A DNA stretch of 6,796 bases. Source: Bacteroidales bacterium (GTDB lineage Bacteria > Bacteroidota > Bacteroidia > Bacteroidales > Bacteroidaceae). Position numbers and translations under genes: made by a program. This document shows positions 1 through 5,398 of this stretch, one piece after another. The notes below the pieces were generated by a model. That model had not been told where the DNA came from. It ran no database searches and saw only the letters and a list, made by a program, of their open reading frames with translations. The first letter of the stretch is position 1. Each line of letters begins with the position of its first letter. The stretch spans positions 1 to 6,796 of the forward strand of contig SFEK01000115.1 in the NCBI GenBank assembly GCA_004557285.1, given 5' to 3'.

Positions 1-1
1 C

Positions 2-313
2 AGGGGATTCAATGTGGATGTCGGGGTGGTGGTGACGGAATTGACATCGTCGGAAGGCAAGCGCCAGAAGGTGCAGCTGGAGATAGACTTCGTATGCAAC
101 CAAGGTTCAAGGCGATATTATATCCAGTCTGCCTACAAGATGGACACTGACGAGAAAAGGAGGCAGGAATGTCTGTCTCTCTTGAAAGTCGATGACTCTT
201 TTAAGAAGATAGTCATTGTGGCTGATGACCAGCTTGTCCACCATGACGACCATGGCATCACTACAATATGCCTTAGGGATTTCCTGACTCAACCATCCGC
301 ATTGGATTCATGA
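2..313 (+). CDS. AAA+ ATPase of the DUF4143 type, C-terminal part only
   Basis: This open frame enters from the left edge, with complete codons from base 2 and a TGA stop at 311-313, so about 103 C-terminal residues are visible. The segment contains VDVGVV, then an EIDFV motif, YYIQSAYKM, a DSFKKIVIV strand and an ending FLTQPSALDS. This pattern matches the C-terminal DUF4143 domain of Bacteroidetes ATP-binding proteins of about 400 residues, whose N-terminal AAA+ module would lie outside the window. From family knowledge, this end domain has a restriction-endonuclease-like fold, and EIDFV followed by YYIQ would be its core strands. The family is numerous in Bacteroidetes and often found in accessory regions; the cellular role is not established. 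A GTG at 14 could be mistaken for a start, but the homologous domain extends upstream. A promoter and the intact gene cannot be judged here. Confidence 0.75.
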   Translation, partial: RGFNVDVGVVVTELTSSEGKRQKVQLEIDFVCNQGSRRYYIQSAYKMDTDEKRRQECLSLLKVDDSFKKIVIVADDQLVHHDDHGITTICLRDFLTQPSALDS

Positions 314-454
314 AGTGGTAAGCGTCCAAAAATGTGATGTGGGTGCTCAACGAAGTATTTGTTGGGACACGGCAATTGATTAATGATGAAGGGTTGTTGA
401 TTGATGATTGATGATTACTGATTTTGTTCACATGGAAATGCGGATGACACGGAG

Positions 455-468
455 GTCCGCAAGCGGAC
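455..468. repeat. Short perfect inverted repeat GTCCGC-AA-GCGGAC
   Basis: Two 6-base arms, GTCCGC at 455-460 and GCGGAC at 463-468, are exact reverse complements separated by AA. The site lies 7 bases before repeat copy 1. No T-tract follows, so it is unlikely to be an intrinsic terminator. It could be a protein-binding palindrome or part of the neighbouring repeat; copy 2 of the repeat is not preceded by it. Confidence 0.4.
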
Positions 469-475
469 TGTGGAG

Positions 476-510
476 GGTAAACCACCCATATAACGTAAGG
501 TTGGATGAAA
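476..510 (+). repeat. 35-bp direct repeat, copy 1 (upstream of Rpn gene)
   Basis: This stretch starts GGTAAACCACCC and ends GGATGAAA. It matches 1658-1692 at 34 of 35 bases in the same orientation; the only difference is T501 here against C1683 there. At the second location the sequence forms the left arm of a 92-bp inverted repeat. Here the right arm is missing, so this looks like a half copy. The two copies bracket the Rpn-family gene and its promoter. No matching target-site duplication is visible beside the copies. Confidence 0.8.
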
Positions 511-549
511 GCTGTCATCCTCACGCAGTATGTTTTTTTCGTGCTTTTC

Positions 550-580
550 TTGCATGTTTCTGAATTTATCCGTATCTTTG
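550..580 (+). promoter_or_regulatory. Candidate promoter of the Rpn-family gene
   Basis: TTG at 550-552 (preceded by C rather than the consensus T) lies 20 bases before TATCTTTG at 573-580. This fits the Bacteroidetes consensus TTTG-N19-21-TAnnTTTG with one -33 mismatch. Transcription would start near 584-587, leaving a leader of about 60 nt. The leader contains a small GACC/GGTC hairpin (593-606) and an AAAGGA stretch about 9 bases before the ATG. Confidence 0.6.
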
Positions 581-645
581 CCCATGGCTTGAGACCTGAT
601 TCGGTCGTGCCGGAAATTTATAATCAACTGAAAGGAAATTGAGCG

Positions 646-1581
646 ATGATACTGTATGTGGCCAACCCTATTTATGATTCTGTGTTCAAATACCTGATGG
701 AAGACGAGCGTATCGCCCGCACCCTGCTGTCGGCCTTGCTGAAGAAGAAGGTGGTGAAGGTGGAACAACGCCCCCATGAGTATGTGAACGTGTCGCGAAA
801 CAACATATCGATGTTCCGCATTGATTTCGGTGCGACCATCCGTGAGGAGGACGGGCATGAGCATGTGGTGCTGATAGAACTGCAGAAGACATGGCTGGAA
901 ACTGAGACTCTGAGGTTCCGCCAGTATCTTGGCACCCAATATTCGCGCAAGGAGAACATCGTGGAGGACAGCGAGGACAAGCATGCGCTGCCGATGGTGG
1001 CCGTTTATCTGCTGGGGCATCGTGTGGGGGACATCTCCGCTCCTGTGATTTATGTCAACCACCACACCTACGACTATGACGGCAATCTGATCAAGGGCGG
1101 TGAAAACTGTACCTTCGTGGAGAGCCTTACCCACAACAGCATCATCGTGCAGATTCCCTTGCTTCACGGCCATGTGAACAACCGGCTGGAGCAGGTGCTC
1201 AGTGTTTTCAACCAGTCGAACGCTTCGAAAGGCAACCCTCAGACTATCGCCATCAACGATGATGCCTATATGGGGGACCCTGACATGGAGTATATCCTCA
1301 AGCGTCTGCTGTCGGCGGCATCCAATCCTGAGGTGAGGCAGGAGATGAATGTGGAGGATGAATTCTTCAAGGCCATAGAGGACCGTGATACTGCCATCAT
1401 GGTGCGTGACAGGAAGATTGATGAGCAGGATAGGAAGATTGACGAGCAGGACAGGAAGATTGACGAGCAGAAGCGTATGTTGCAGAATGCCATTGAGAGT
1501 TTGAGGAAACAGGGCATGGATGATGCCACCATCGCCTCTGTCTTGGGATTGCCTGAAGGGGATTTCAATACATTTGAATAG
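646..1581 (+). CDS. Rpn family recombination-promoting nuclease / putative transposase (PD-(D/E)XK)
   Basis: This 311-residue protein opens with ANPIYDSVFKYLMEDERIA, the typical start of the Bacteroidetes PDDEXK_2 / Rpn group. Candidate active-site residues are D60 (in FRIDFGATI), E78 and Q80 (in VLIELQK), with R92 and Y94 in RFRQYLG just after; the E-x-Q form is usual in this branch. Rpn proteins are related to transposases, and E. coli RpnA has been shown to cut DNA and promote RecA-independent recombination. Whether this member does so is unknown. Residues 255-275 are three tandem DRKIDEQ heptads, leading into a coiled coil and a C-terminal helix ending in ASVLGLPEGDF, also typical. ATG 646 is chosen because the family motif begins within a few residues. 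It has its own promoter and no operon partner on the plus strand. Two copies of a 35-bp repeat flank it. It looks intact. Confidence 0.88.
   Translation: MILYVANPIYDSVFKYLMEDERIARTLLSALLKKKVVKVEQRPHEYVNVSRNNISMFRIDFGATIREEDGHEHVVLIELQKTWLETETLRFRQYLGTQYSRKENIVEDSEDKHALPMVAVYLLGHRVGDISAPVIYVNHHTYDYDGNLIKGGENCTFVESLTHNSIIVQIPLLHGHVNNRLEQVLSVFNQSNASKGNPQTIAINDDAYMGDPDMEYILKRLLSAASNPEVRQEMNVEDEFFKAIEDRDTAIMVRDRKIDEQDRKIDEQDRKIDEQKRMLQNAIESLRKQGMDDATIASVLGLPEGDFNTFE
1408..1470 (+). repeat. Three 21-bp tandem repeats encoding DRKIDEQ heptads
   Basis: Units at 1408-1428, 1429-1449 and 1450-1470 each encode Asp-Arg-Lys-Ile-Asp-Glu-Gln. Units 1 and 3 differ at one base, as do units 2 and 3; both changes are silent. 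A change in unit number would keep the reading frame and alter only the coiled-coil length by whole heptads. Low divergence suggests recent duplication or homogenisation. Confidence 0.9.
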
Positions 1582-1657
1582 GCTTCACGTTTCTTCAACT
1601 CGTCATTTGCCGTTTCTGCTTCGCTCTTCGATAGATGACAAAACCATTGCTTTTTGA

Positions 1658-1692
1658 GGTAAACCACCCATATAACGTAAGGTCGGATGAAA
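1658..1692 (+). repeat. 35-bp direct repeat, copy 2 (downstream of Rpn gene)
   Basis: Matches 476-510 at 34 of 35 bases, in the same orientation, 77 bases after the Rpn stop codon. Unlike copy 1, it continues into a complete inverted-repeat structure reaching 1750. Identity with copy 1 stops abruptly after GGATGAAA. Confidence 0.8.
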
Positions 1693-1750
1693 TGGGAATG
1701 TTACCTTTGCTTCCAATTTCAACAGGGTGGACGCTGTATTGGTGGTTTAC
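1659..1750. repeat. 92-bp nested inverted repeat (REP/MITE-like or structured RNA)
   Basis: The outer arms, 1659-1678 and the reverse complement of 1731-1750, share GTAAACCACCNATANANCGT (17 of 20 bases, the first 10 perfect). Inside, GAAATGGGAA at 1689-1698 faces TTCCAATTTC at 1711-1720 with 9 of 10 complementary positions. The layout is symmetrical: 20-nt arm, 10-nt unpaired, 10-nt arm, 12-nt loop, 10-nt arm, 10-nt unpaired, 20-nt arm. It would lie in the 3' untranslated region of the Rpn transcript. A TACCTTTG motif resembling a Bacteroidetes -7 box lies in the loop (1702-1709) but lacks a -33 box. The function is unknown; a dispersed palindromic element, a terminal-inverted-repeat remnant or an RNA structure are all possible. 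Confidence 0.65.
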
Positions 1751-1772
1751 GAAAAATTCTTGAAAAATTGCT
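1751..1772. repeat. Imperfect 11-bp tandem duplication
   Basis: GAAAAATTCTT (1751-1761) is followed directly by GAAAAATTGCT (1762-1772), 9 of 11 bases identical. It abuts the right arm of the 92-bp inverted repeat. It may be simple A/T-rich slippage. Confidence 0.4.
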
Positions 1773-1798
1773 GAAATCCGAGAAAATATAATTACATG

Positions 1799-1828
1799 AA
1801 AAAAGGGGAACTTCATAGTTCCCCTTTT
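1799..1828 (-). terminator. Strong intrinsic terminator of tRNA-Lys, possibly bidirectional
   Basis: AAAAGGGGAACT (1801-1812) and AGTTCCCCTTTT (1817-1828) form a perfect 12-bp stem with a TCAT loop. Read on the minus strand, the stem ends in a run of six U starting 9 nt after the tRNA 3' end. Read on the plus strand, TTTT-GG-CTTTTT follows, so it may also stop the Rpn transcript, about 220 nt after its stop codon. Confidence 0.85.
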
Positions 1829-1837
1829 GGCTTTTTG

Positions 1838-1910
1838 TGATCCGCTTGGGGCTCGAACCCAAGACCCCAACATTAAAAGTGTTGTGCTCTACCAACTGAG
1901 CTAGCGGATC
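1838..1910 (-). tRNA. tRNA-Lys (anticodon UUU)
   Basis: On the minus strand the 73-nt gene folds as a normal cloverleaf. The acceptor stem GATCCGC/GCGGATC is perfect, the D-arm region reads TAGCTCAGTTGGTAGAGC, and the anticodon stem CAACA/TGTTG encloses loop CTTTTAA with anticodon TTT. The variable loop is 5 nt, and the T-arm TTGGG/CCCAA encloses TTCGAGC. The discriminator base is A. The next three bases are CAA, so the 3' CCA is not encoded and must be added after transcription. The short leader contains a 5-bp hairpin (1912-1926) just before the mature 5' end. Its 3' end points toward the ATPase/Rpn region. Confidence 0.97.
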
Positions 1911-1941
1911 TACTACCTATAGTAGTTTCTAAAAGCGAGTG

Positions 1942-1973
1942 CAAAGGTAATGGTTTTGTTTGAAACAACCAAA
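1942..1973 (-). promoter_or_regulatory. Promoter of tRNA-Lys
   Basis: On the minus strand, TTTG (1970-1973) is followed after exactly 20 bases by TACCTTTG (1942-1949), a full match to the Bacteroidetes consensus. Transcription would start near 1936-1938, about 26-28 nt before the mature tRNA. The -33 box directly abuts the stop codon of the AI-2E gene (1974-1976), so the tRNA can be expressed independently of that operon. Confidence 0.75.
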
Positions 1974-3107
1974 TTATTTGGCACTTTTTTGCATATTTTC
2001 CTGAAAACTGCTGTCTTGAGGGCTGGGCATGGGCACTTTCTCGTTGTCTTTGGTGATATAACGCTGGTAATAAGCGATGAGGATAGTGGTGAGCGGCAAG
2101 GCCACAATCAGGCCGACAAAGCCCAGCAGTGTGCCCCATACCGACAGCGACAGCAAAAGTATGGCAGGGTTCAGACCCATGGCCTTGCCCATGATCTTGG
2201 GCGTGATGATCATGTCGATGATAATCTGCACAATGCAGAACACGGCCACTGCACTGGCCAGGATGACCCAGAAGTTCTGTCCGGTGTCTGCTGCCTTGAG
2301 CAAGGCCAGAAAGGCGGTGGGAATGAGGGCAAAGGTGTGCAGATAGGGCACCAAATCCATGATGCCGATGAGTATGCCCAAGCCGATGGCCATGGGGAAA
2401 TCGATGATGGTGAACCCGATGCAGAATAGGATGCCCATGCTCAACGCCACGAGCGACTGTCCGCGGATGTAGTTGTTGAGTTCGCGTTCCACATCGGTCA
2501 TCAGTTCTTTCCAGAACGGGCGAGCGCTCTGTGGAAATATCTTGATCCACTTGGTGGACAGGTATTCGTAGTCGAGCAGGATGAAGAACATATACATCAG
2601 TGTGATCAGTGATGCCACAATGCTGACGATGACGCTTGCTGTCTGCCCCAACATGTTGAACACCTTGGGCGTGGTGTTTCGTATGGCCTCAGAAACATCC
2701 TTCTGCTTGAAAAACTGCTCAATCTCGTTTTGATGCTCGTTGATCCATTGCCAAATGCTTTTGGGAAAGTCGTTGATGTGGGTCTTCTGGTGAAGGTAGC
2801 GGGAGAGCACGTCGCCAAGTTTTTCAAACTGCTCAATCATCGGTGGGATGATCAGGTAGAAGATGCCTGATATGACCGCAATGATGAATATCAGCGCAAT
2901 GACGATGGACAGGGCTCGGGTGGGCACATGAAGCTTGTATTGCACAAACTTGACGACGGGATAAACCAGATAGGCCAACAGCCATGCTACAAAGAAAGGC
3001 AGCAGCACTTCACTGAGGTAGTTGACGGCCACCAGCACGGTGACCACGAGCAGGGTGATGATGGCCCAGCGGATAAACTTGTCGAATGTAATCTTTTCGT
3101 TAAGCAT
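1974..3107 (-). CDS. AI-2E family transporter (YdiK/PerM-type permease)
   Basis: This 377-residue inner-membrane protein belongs to the AI-2E transporter family (PF01594). A pair of N-terminal membrane segments (about residues 10-50) and a third (65-90) precede a soluble stretch (about 90-155). Several more membrane segments fill 157-350. The signature DMIITPKIMGKAMGLNPA followed by a GTLLGFVGLIVALP segment is the conserved end of the family, and DLVPYLHT matches its GPYLG-like motif. Family members have been linked to AI-2 export, Na+/H+ exchange and other substrates, so the substrate here is unknown. The frame is open upstream to 3173, but that would overlap tdk; ATG 3107 gives MLNEKITFDKFIRW, a usual start, 13 nt after the tdk stop. 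It is probably co-transcribed with tdk. The C-terminal tail is hydrophilic. Confidence 0.9.
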   Translation of the reverse strand: MLNEKITFDKFIRWAIITLLVVTVLVAVNYLSEVLLPFFVAWLLAYLVYPVVKFVQYKLHVPTRALSIVIALIFIIAVISGIFYLIIPPMIEQFEKLGDVLSRYLHQKTHINDFPKSIWQWINEHQNEIEQFFKQKDVSEAIRNTTPKVFNMLGQTASVIVSIVASLITLMYMFFILLDYEYLSTKWIKIFPQSARPFWKELMTDVERELNNYIRGQSLVALSMGILFCIGFTIIDFPMAIGLGILIGIMDLVPYLHTFALIPTAFLALLKAADTGQNFWVILASAVAVFCIVQIIIDMIITPKIMGKAMGLNPAILLLSLSVWGTLLGFVGLIVALPLTTILIAYYQRYITKDNEKVPMPSPQDSSFQENMQKSAK

Positions 3108-3120
3108 GGCAGTGTTGTTT

Positions 3121-3717
3121 TTATGGTTGAACTTTTTGCTTCTCTTCTGCAATGGCCTTGTGATAACACTCACGGCACAAGGGCTCGTATGCTGTCTGTT
3201 CGCCGAGCATCACACGCTTGTCGTTGGCCACCAGACGATGGCTGACGTATGCCAATGCTCCGCATTTCACACAGATGGCATGCACCTTGGTCACCTCGTC
3301 GGCAATGGCGCACAAGGCAGGCATGGGGCCGAAAGGACGCCCCTTGAAGTCCATGTCGAGGCCTGCCACGATGACCCGTACGCCACGGAAGGCCAATTCG
3401 TTGCATACCTCTACCAGGCGGTCGTCGAAGAATTGTGCCTCGTCGATGCCCACTACGTCGATGTCTGACGACAGCAGCAGGATGGATGCCGAAGACTCTA
3501 CTGGGGTGCTGGGGATGGAATGGCGGTCGTGGCTCACCACTTCGTCTTCTGAATACCGCGTGTCAATGGCCGGCTTGAAGATTTCTACCTTTTGCTTGGC
3601 AAATTTTGCTCTCTTCAAACGCCTGATGAGTTCTTCTGTCTTGCCAGAGAACATCGAACCGCACACTACTTCTATTCTTCCCGGGCGGTGTGCCTCACCC
3701 AATAAATTGTTGTTCAT
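3121..3717 (-). CDS. tdk: Thymidine kinase (type II)
   Basis: Transfers phosphate from ATP to thymidine to give dTMP in the pyrimidine salvage pathway (EC 2.7.1.21), in the cytoplasm. The 198-residue length is normal. The P-loop GSMFSGKT is at residues 20-27. The Mg-binding and catalytic pair D92-E93 lies in DEAQFF, with E93 as the general base. FKPAIDTRY (47-55) is a family signature. C149-x2-C152 and C181-x2-C184 form the structural zinc site. ATG 3717 gives MNNNLLGEAHRPGRIEV; the extra residues before the conserved core are typical of Bacteroides homologues. The gene is divergent from rsmI and is followed after 13 nt by the AI-2E gene. Its promoter lies so close that the transcript is expected to be almost leaderless. 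Confidence 0.97.
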   Translation of the reverse strand: MNNNLLGEAHRPGRIEVVCGSMFSGKTEELIRRLKRAKFAKQKVEIFKPAIDTRYSEDEVVSHDRHSIPSTPVESSASILLLSSDIDVVGIDEAQFFDDRLVEVCNELAFRGVRVIVAGLDMDFKGRPFGPMPALCAIADEVTKVHAICVKCGALAYVSHRLVANDKRVMLGEQTAYEPLCRECYHKAIAEEKQKVQP

Positions 3718-3724
3718 TTGGCCG

Positions 3725-3756
3725 CAAAATTACAAAGACCATTTAAAAATTGCAAA
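3725..3756 (-). promoter_or_regulatory. Promoter of the tdk operon
   Basis: On the minus strand, TTTG (3753-3756) is followed after 20 bases by TAATTTTG (3725-3732), a full consensus match. The start point would be about 3718-3721, giving a leader of only a few bases before the ATG at 3717. It stands back to back with the rsmI promoter; the two -33 boxes are 15 bp apart. Confidence 0.75.
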
Positions 3757-3771
3757 GAATTGCCCGCTTTT

Positions 3772-3803
3772 TTTGTCAAAGACATCATAATTGTCTATAT
3801 TTG
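3772..3803 (+). promoter_or_regulatory. Promoter of rsmI and the lipoprotein gene
   Basis: TTTG (3772-3775) is followed after 20 bases by TATATTTG (3796-3803), a full match to the Bacteroidetes consensus. Transcription would start about 3807-3809, leaving a leader of roughly 23-25 nt before ATG 3832. This supports 3832 as the start, because the in-frame ATG at 3718 lies upstream of the promoter. Confidence 0.8.
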
Positions 3804-3831
3804 CACTGTTCAACGCCAAAATGACATCAAT

Positions 3832-4530
3832 ATGGGATTGTTATATATTGTACCTACACCAGTGGGAAATATGGAGGACATGACACTCAGGGCGATCAGG
3901 ATATTGAAGGAGGCTGACCTTGTGCTGGCCGAGGATACGCGCACATCGGGTATCTTGCTGAAGCATTTTGATATCAAAAACCACCTCATGTCGCACCATA
4001 AATTCAATGAGCACGGCACCGCTGCCTCTGTAGTGGACAAGCTGCGTGCCGGTGCCACCATTGCGCTGATCAGCGATGCCGGCACCCCGGGTATCAGTGA
4101 CCCTGGTTTCCTGCTTGTCAGAGAAGCGGTCAATGCAGGGATTGAGGTGCAATGCCTGCCGGGGGCTACGGCCATGATTCCGGCTGTGGTGTCGTCGGGC
4201 TTGCCTTGCGACCGTTTCTGCTTTGAGGGTTTTCTGCCGCAGAAGAAGGGGCGCGCCTCACGGATAGAGGCTCTGAAGGAGGAAACACGCACCATGGTGT
4301 TTTACGAGTCGCCCTACAGGGTGCTGAAGACGCTGGAGCAGTTGGCTGCTGCTTTTGGCGGCGACCGTAGGGTGAGTGCCTGCCGTGAGATATCCAAGGT
4401 GCATGAGGAGAGTGTGAGGGGTACGCTCGACGAGGTGATTGCCCATTTCAAGGCTGCGGAGCCTCGTGGCGAATTTGTCATCGTGGTGGCTGGTAAAGAC
4501 AACAAGGAACATAAACAAATGAAACAGTAG
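3832..4530 (+). CDS. rsmI: 16S rRNA (cytidine(1402)-2'-O)-methyltransferase
   Basis: RsmI adds the 2'-O-methyl group to C1402 of 16S rRNA in the ribosomal P site, using S-adenosylmethionine (EC 2.1.1.198). Family motifs appear in the expected order: YIVPTPVGN (5-13), LAEDTR (32-37), SDAGTPGISDPG (81-92), LPGATA (109-114), FEGFLPQKKGR (131-141) and FYESPYR (157-163). All belong to the tetrapyrrole methylase fold (PF00590). At 232 residues it is shorter than E. coli RsmI (286) and lacks the extra C-terminal domain, as is common for Bacteroidetes versions. The frame is open from 3718, but the promoter lies inside that extension and homology begins at MGLLYIVP, so ATG 3832 is chosen. It has no strong ribosome-binding site. 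The lipoprotein gene follows after 5 nt. Confidence 0.96.
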   Translation: MGLLYIVPTPVGNMEDMTLRAIRILKEADLVLAEDTRTSGILLKHFDIKNHLMSHHKFNEHGTAASVVDKLRAGATIALISDAGTPGISDPGFLLVREAVNAGIEVQCLPGATAMIPAVVSSGLPCDRFCFEGFLPQKKGRASRIEALKEETRTMVFYESPYRVLKTLEQLAAAFGGDRRVSACREISKVHEESVRGTLDEVIAHFKAAEPRGEFVIVVAGKDNKEHKQMKQ

Positions 4531-4535
4531 TGCTT

Positions 4536-5384
4536 ATGAAAAATATTTTGATGATGGCGATGTGCCTGATGGCTCTCGCCAGTTGCAAACAAGAGAAAGT
4601 GGCTCCTGCTTTGCCACAAAACAGTCAGGTTGACTCTCTGAGTAGAATCATTGAGCAGAAAGACAATGAAATCAACGATATGATGGAACTTTTCAATGAG
4701 GTGGAAGAGGGATTCAGGTTGATTTCGGAGGCTGAAAATCGTGTGAACCTGGTGAAAAACGGTGAGGGGGCTGACAAGGCTCAGCGCATACGTGAGAACA
4801 TCCAGTTCATTCAGCAGAGGCTGTCGCAGAACCGTGAACTGATTGCCAAGCTTAGGCAGCAGTTGCGTGAAAGTTCCATCAAGGGTGACCAGCTGAAGCG
4901 TACGCTGGACAATCTGGTGAAGCAACTGGAAGAAAAAGACGGCCAGTTGAGAGATCTTCGTGCACAGCTCGAAGCAAAGGATATTCATATTGCCGAACTT
5001 GACCAGACCATCAGCGACTTGCATCAGGATGTGGACAACCTCAAGGGCGAGAGCCAGCAAAAGAGCAACACCATCAATACCCAGGACAAGCAGCTGCACA
5101 CGGCGTGGTTTGTGTTTGGCACCAAGAAGGAACTGAAGGAGCAGGGCATCCTTGATGGTGGCAAGGTGCTGCAAGGCAATTTCAACAAGAACTATTTCAC
5201 CAAGATTGATATCAGGGTGGAGAAGGAAATCAAGCTGTATTCCAAGTCGGCAAAATTGCTGACCATGCACCCTTCAAGCAGTTATACGCTGGCGCGCGAT
5301 TCCAAGAACCAATATGTGTTGCGTATCAACAATCCGCAGATATTCTGGAGCACAAGCAAGTATCTTGTCATCCAGGTAAAATAA
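4536..5384 (+). CDS. Coiled-coil lipoprotein, conserved in Bacteroidetes
   Basis: This 282-residue protein begins with a lipoprotein signal: K2, a hydrophobic stretch and the lipobox L14-A-S-C17, so C17 should be lipidated and the protein anchored in the cell envelope. Residues after the cysteine (KQEK) are not acidic-rich, which gives no clear Bacteroidetes surface-export signal. Residues of roughly 35-185 are rich in E, Q, K, R and L in heptad spacing and should form a long coiled coil. A compact C-terminal domain of about 100 residues follows, beginning TAWFVFGTKKELKEQGIL and ending in a predicted beta-rich segment. The function is unknown. It resembles proteins that databases sometimes label Cbp1-family collagen-binding adhesin, but I am not sure of that match. 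A GTG at 4530 overlapping the rsmI stop is an alternative start; ATG 4536 gives the better signal peptide. It is probably co-transcribed with rsmI. Confidence 0.85.
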   Translation: MKNILMMAMCLMALASCKQEKVAPALPQNSQVDSLSRIIEQKDNEINDMMELFNEVEEGFRLISEAENRVNLVKNGEGADKAQRIRENIQFIQQRLSQNRELIAKLRQQLRESSIKGDQLKRTLDNLVKQLEEKDGQLRDLRAQLEAKDIHIAELDQTISDLHQDVDNLKGESQQKSNTINTQDKQLHTAWFVFGTKKELKEQGILDGGKVLQGNFNKNYFTKIDIRVEKEIKLYSKSAKLLTMHPSSSYTLARDSKNQYVLRINNPQIFWSTSKYLVIQVK

Positions 5385-5398
5385 ATAAGGTATATATC

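Larger units (their letters stand above)
314..645. other. Gene-free 332-bp region with hairpins, a repeat copy and a promoter
   Basis: No convincing gene is present between the ATPase stop and the nuclease start. In order it holds an imperfect hairpin at 343-370 (9 pairs with one bulged A, loop of 9), a low-complexity GATGATT-rich stretch with a 7-bp period around 400-416, a perfect GTCCGC/GCGGAC inverted repeat at 455-468, the first copy of the 35-bp repeat at 476-510, a GGATGA/TCATCC hairpin at 503-520 followed by a T7 run at 532-538, and a Bacteroidetes-type promoter at 550-580. The hairpin at 343-370 lies just behind the ATPase gene but lacks a T-tract. The 503-520 hairpin with the later T-run might stop transcription arriving from the ATPase side. 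Those roles are inference. Confidence 0.6.

Noticed and set aside
400..416. Period-7 ATTGATG repeats as a CRISPR or iteron array
   Set aside because: There are only about two units without spacers, in a low-complexity A/T-rich tract of a kind common between Bacteroidetes genes.
415..1173. Minus-strand open frame of 252 codons opposite the Rpn gene
   Set aside because: It lies antisense to a well-supported gene, is rich in His/Gln/Leu as expected from the opposite strand, and shows no recognisable motif.
476..1692. Complete insertion sequence with terminal inverted repeats
   Set aside because: The outer copies are direct rather than inverted, no target-site duplication is visible, and the gene is Rpn-type rather than a classical DDE transposase.
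1702..1709. TACCTTTG as a plus-strand promoter -7 box
   Set aside because: There is no TTTG-like -33 box 19-21 bases upstream and no plus-strand gene downstream before the tRNA on the other strand.
1873..2550. Minus-strand frame of 225 codons covering the tRNA and part of the AI-2E gene
   Set aside because: It is out of frame with the clearly recognisable permease and its end runs into the tRNA gene.
3108..3173. N-terminal extension of the AI-2E permease to 3173
   Set aside because: It would overlap the end of tdk and adds non-homologous residues; ATG 3107 follows the tdk stop by 13 nt.
3718..3831. N-terminal extension of RsmI to the ATG at 3718
   Set aside because: The promoter lies inside it and RsmI homology begins at MGLLYIVPTP, so the start is 3832.
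4314..5270. Minus-strand open frame of 318 codons opposite rsmI and the lipoprotein gene
   Set aside because: Its length follows from the few stop codons opposite a Gln/Glu/Lys-rich coiled coil. It crosses two genuine genes and has no family signature.
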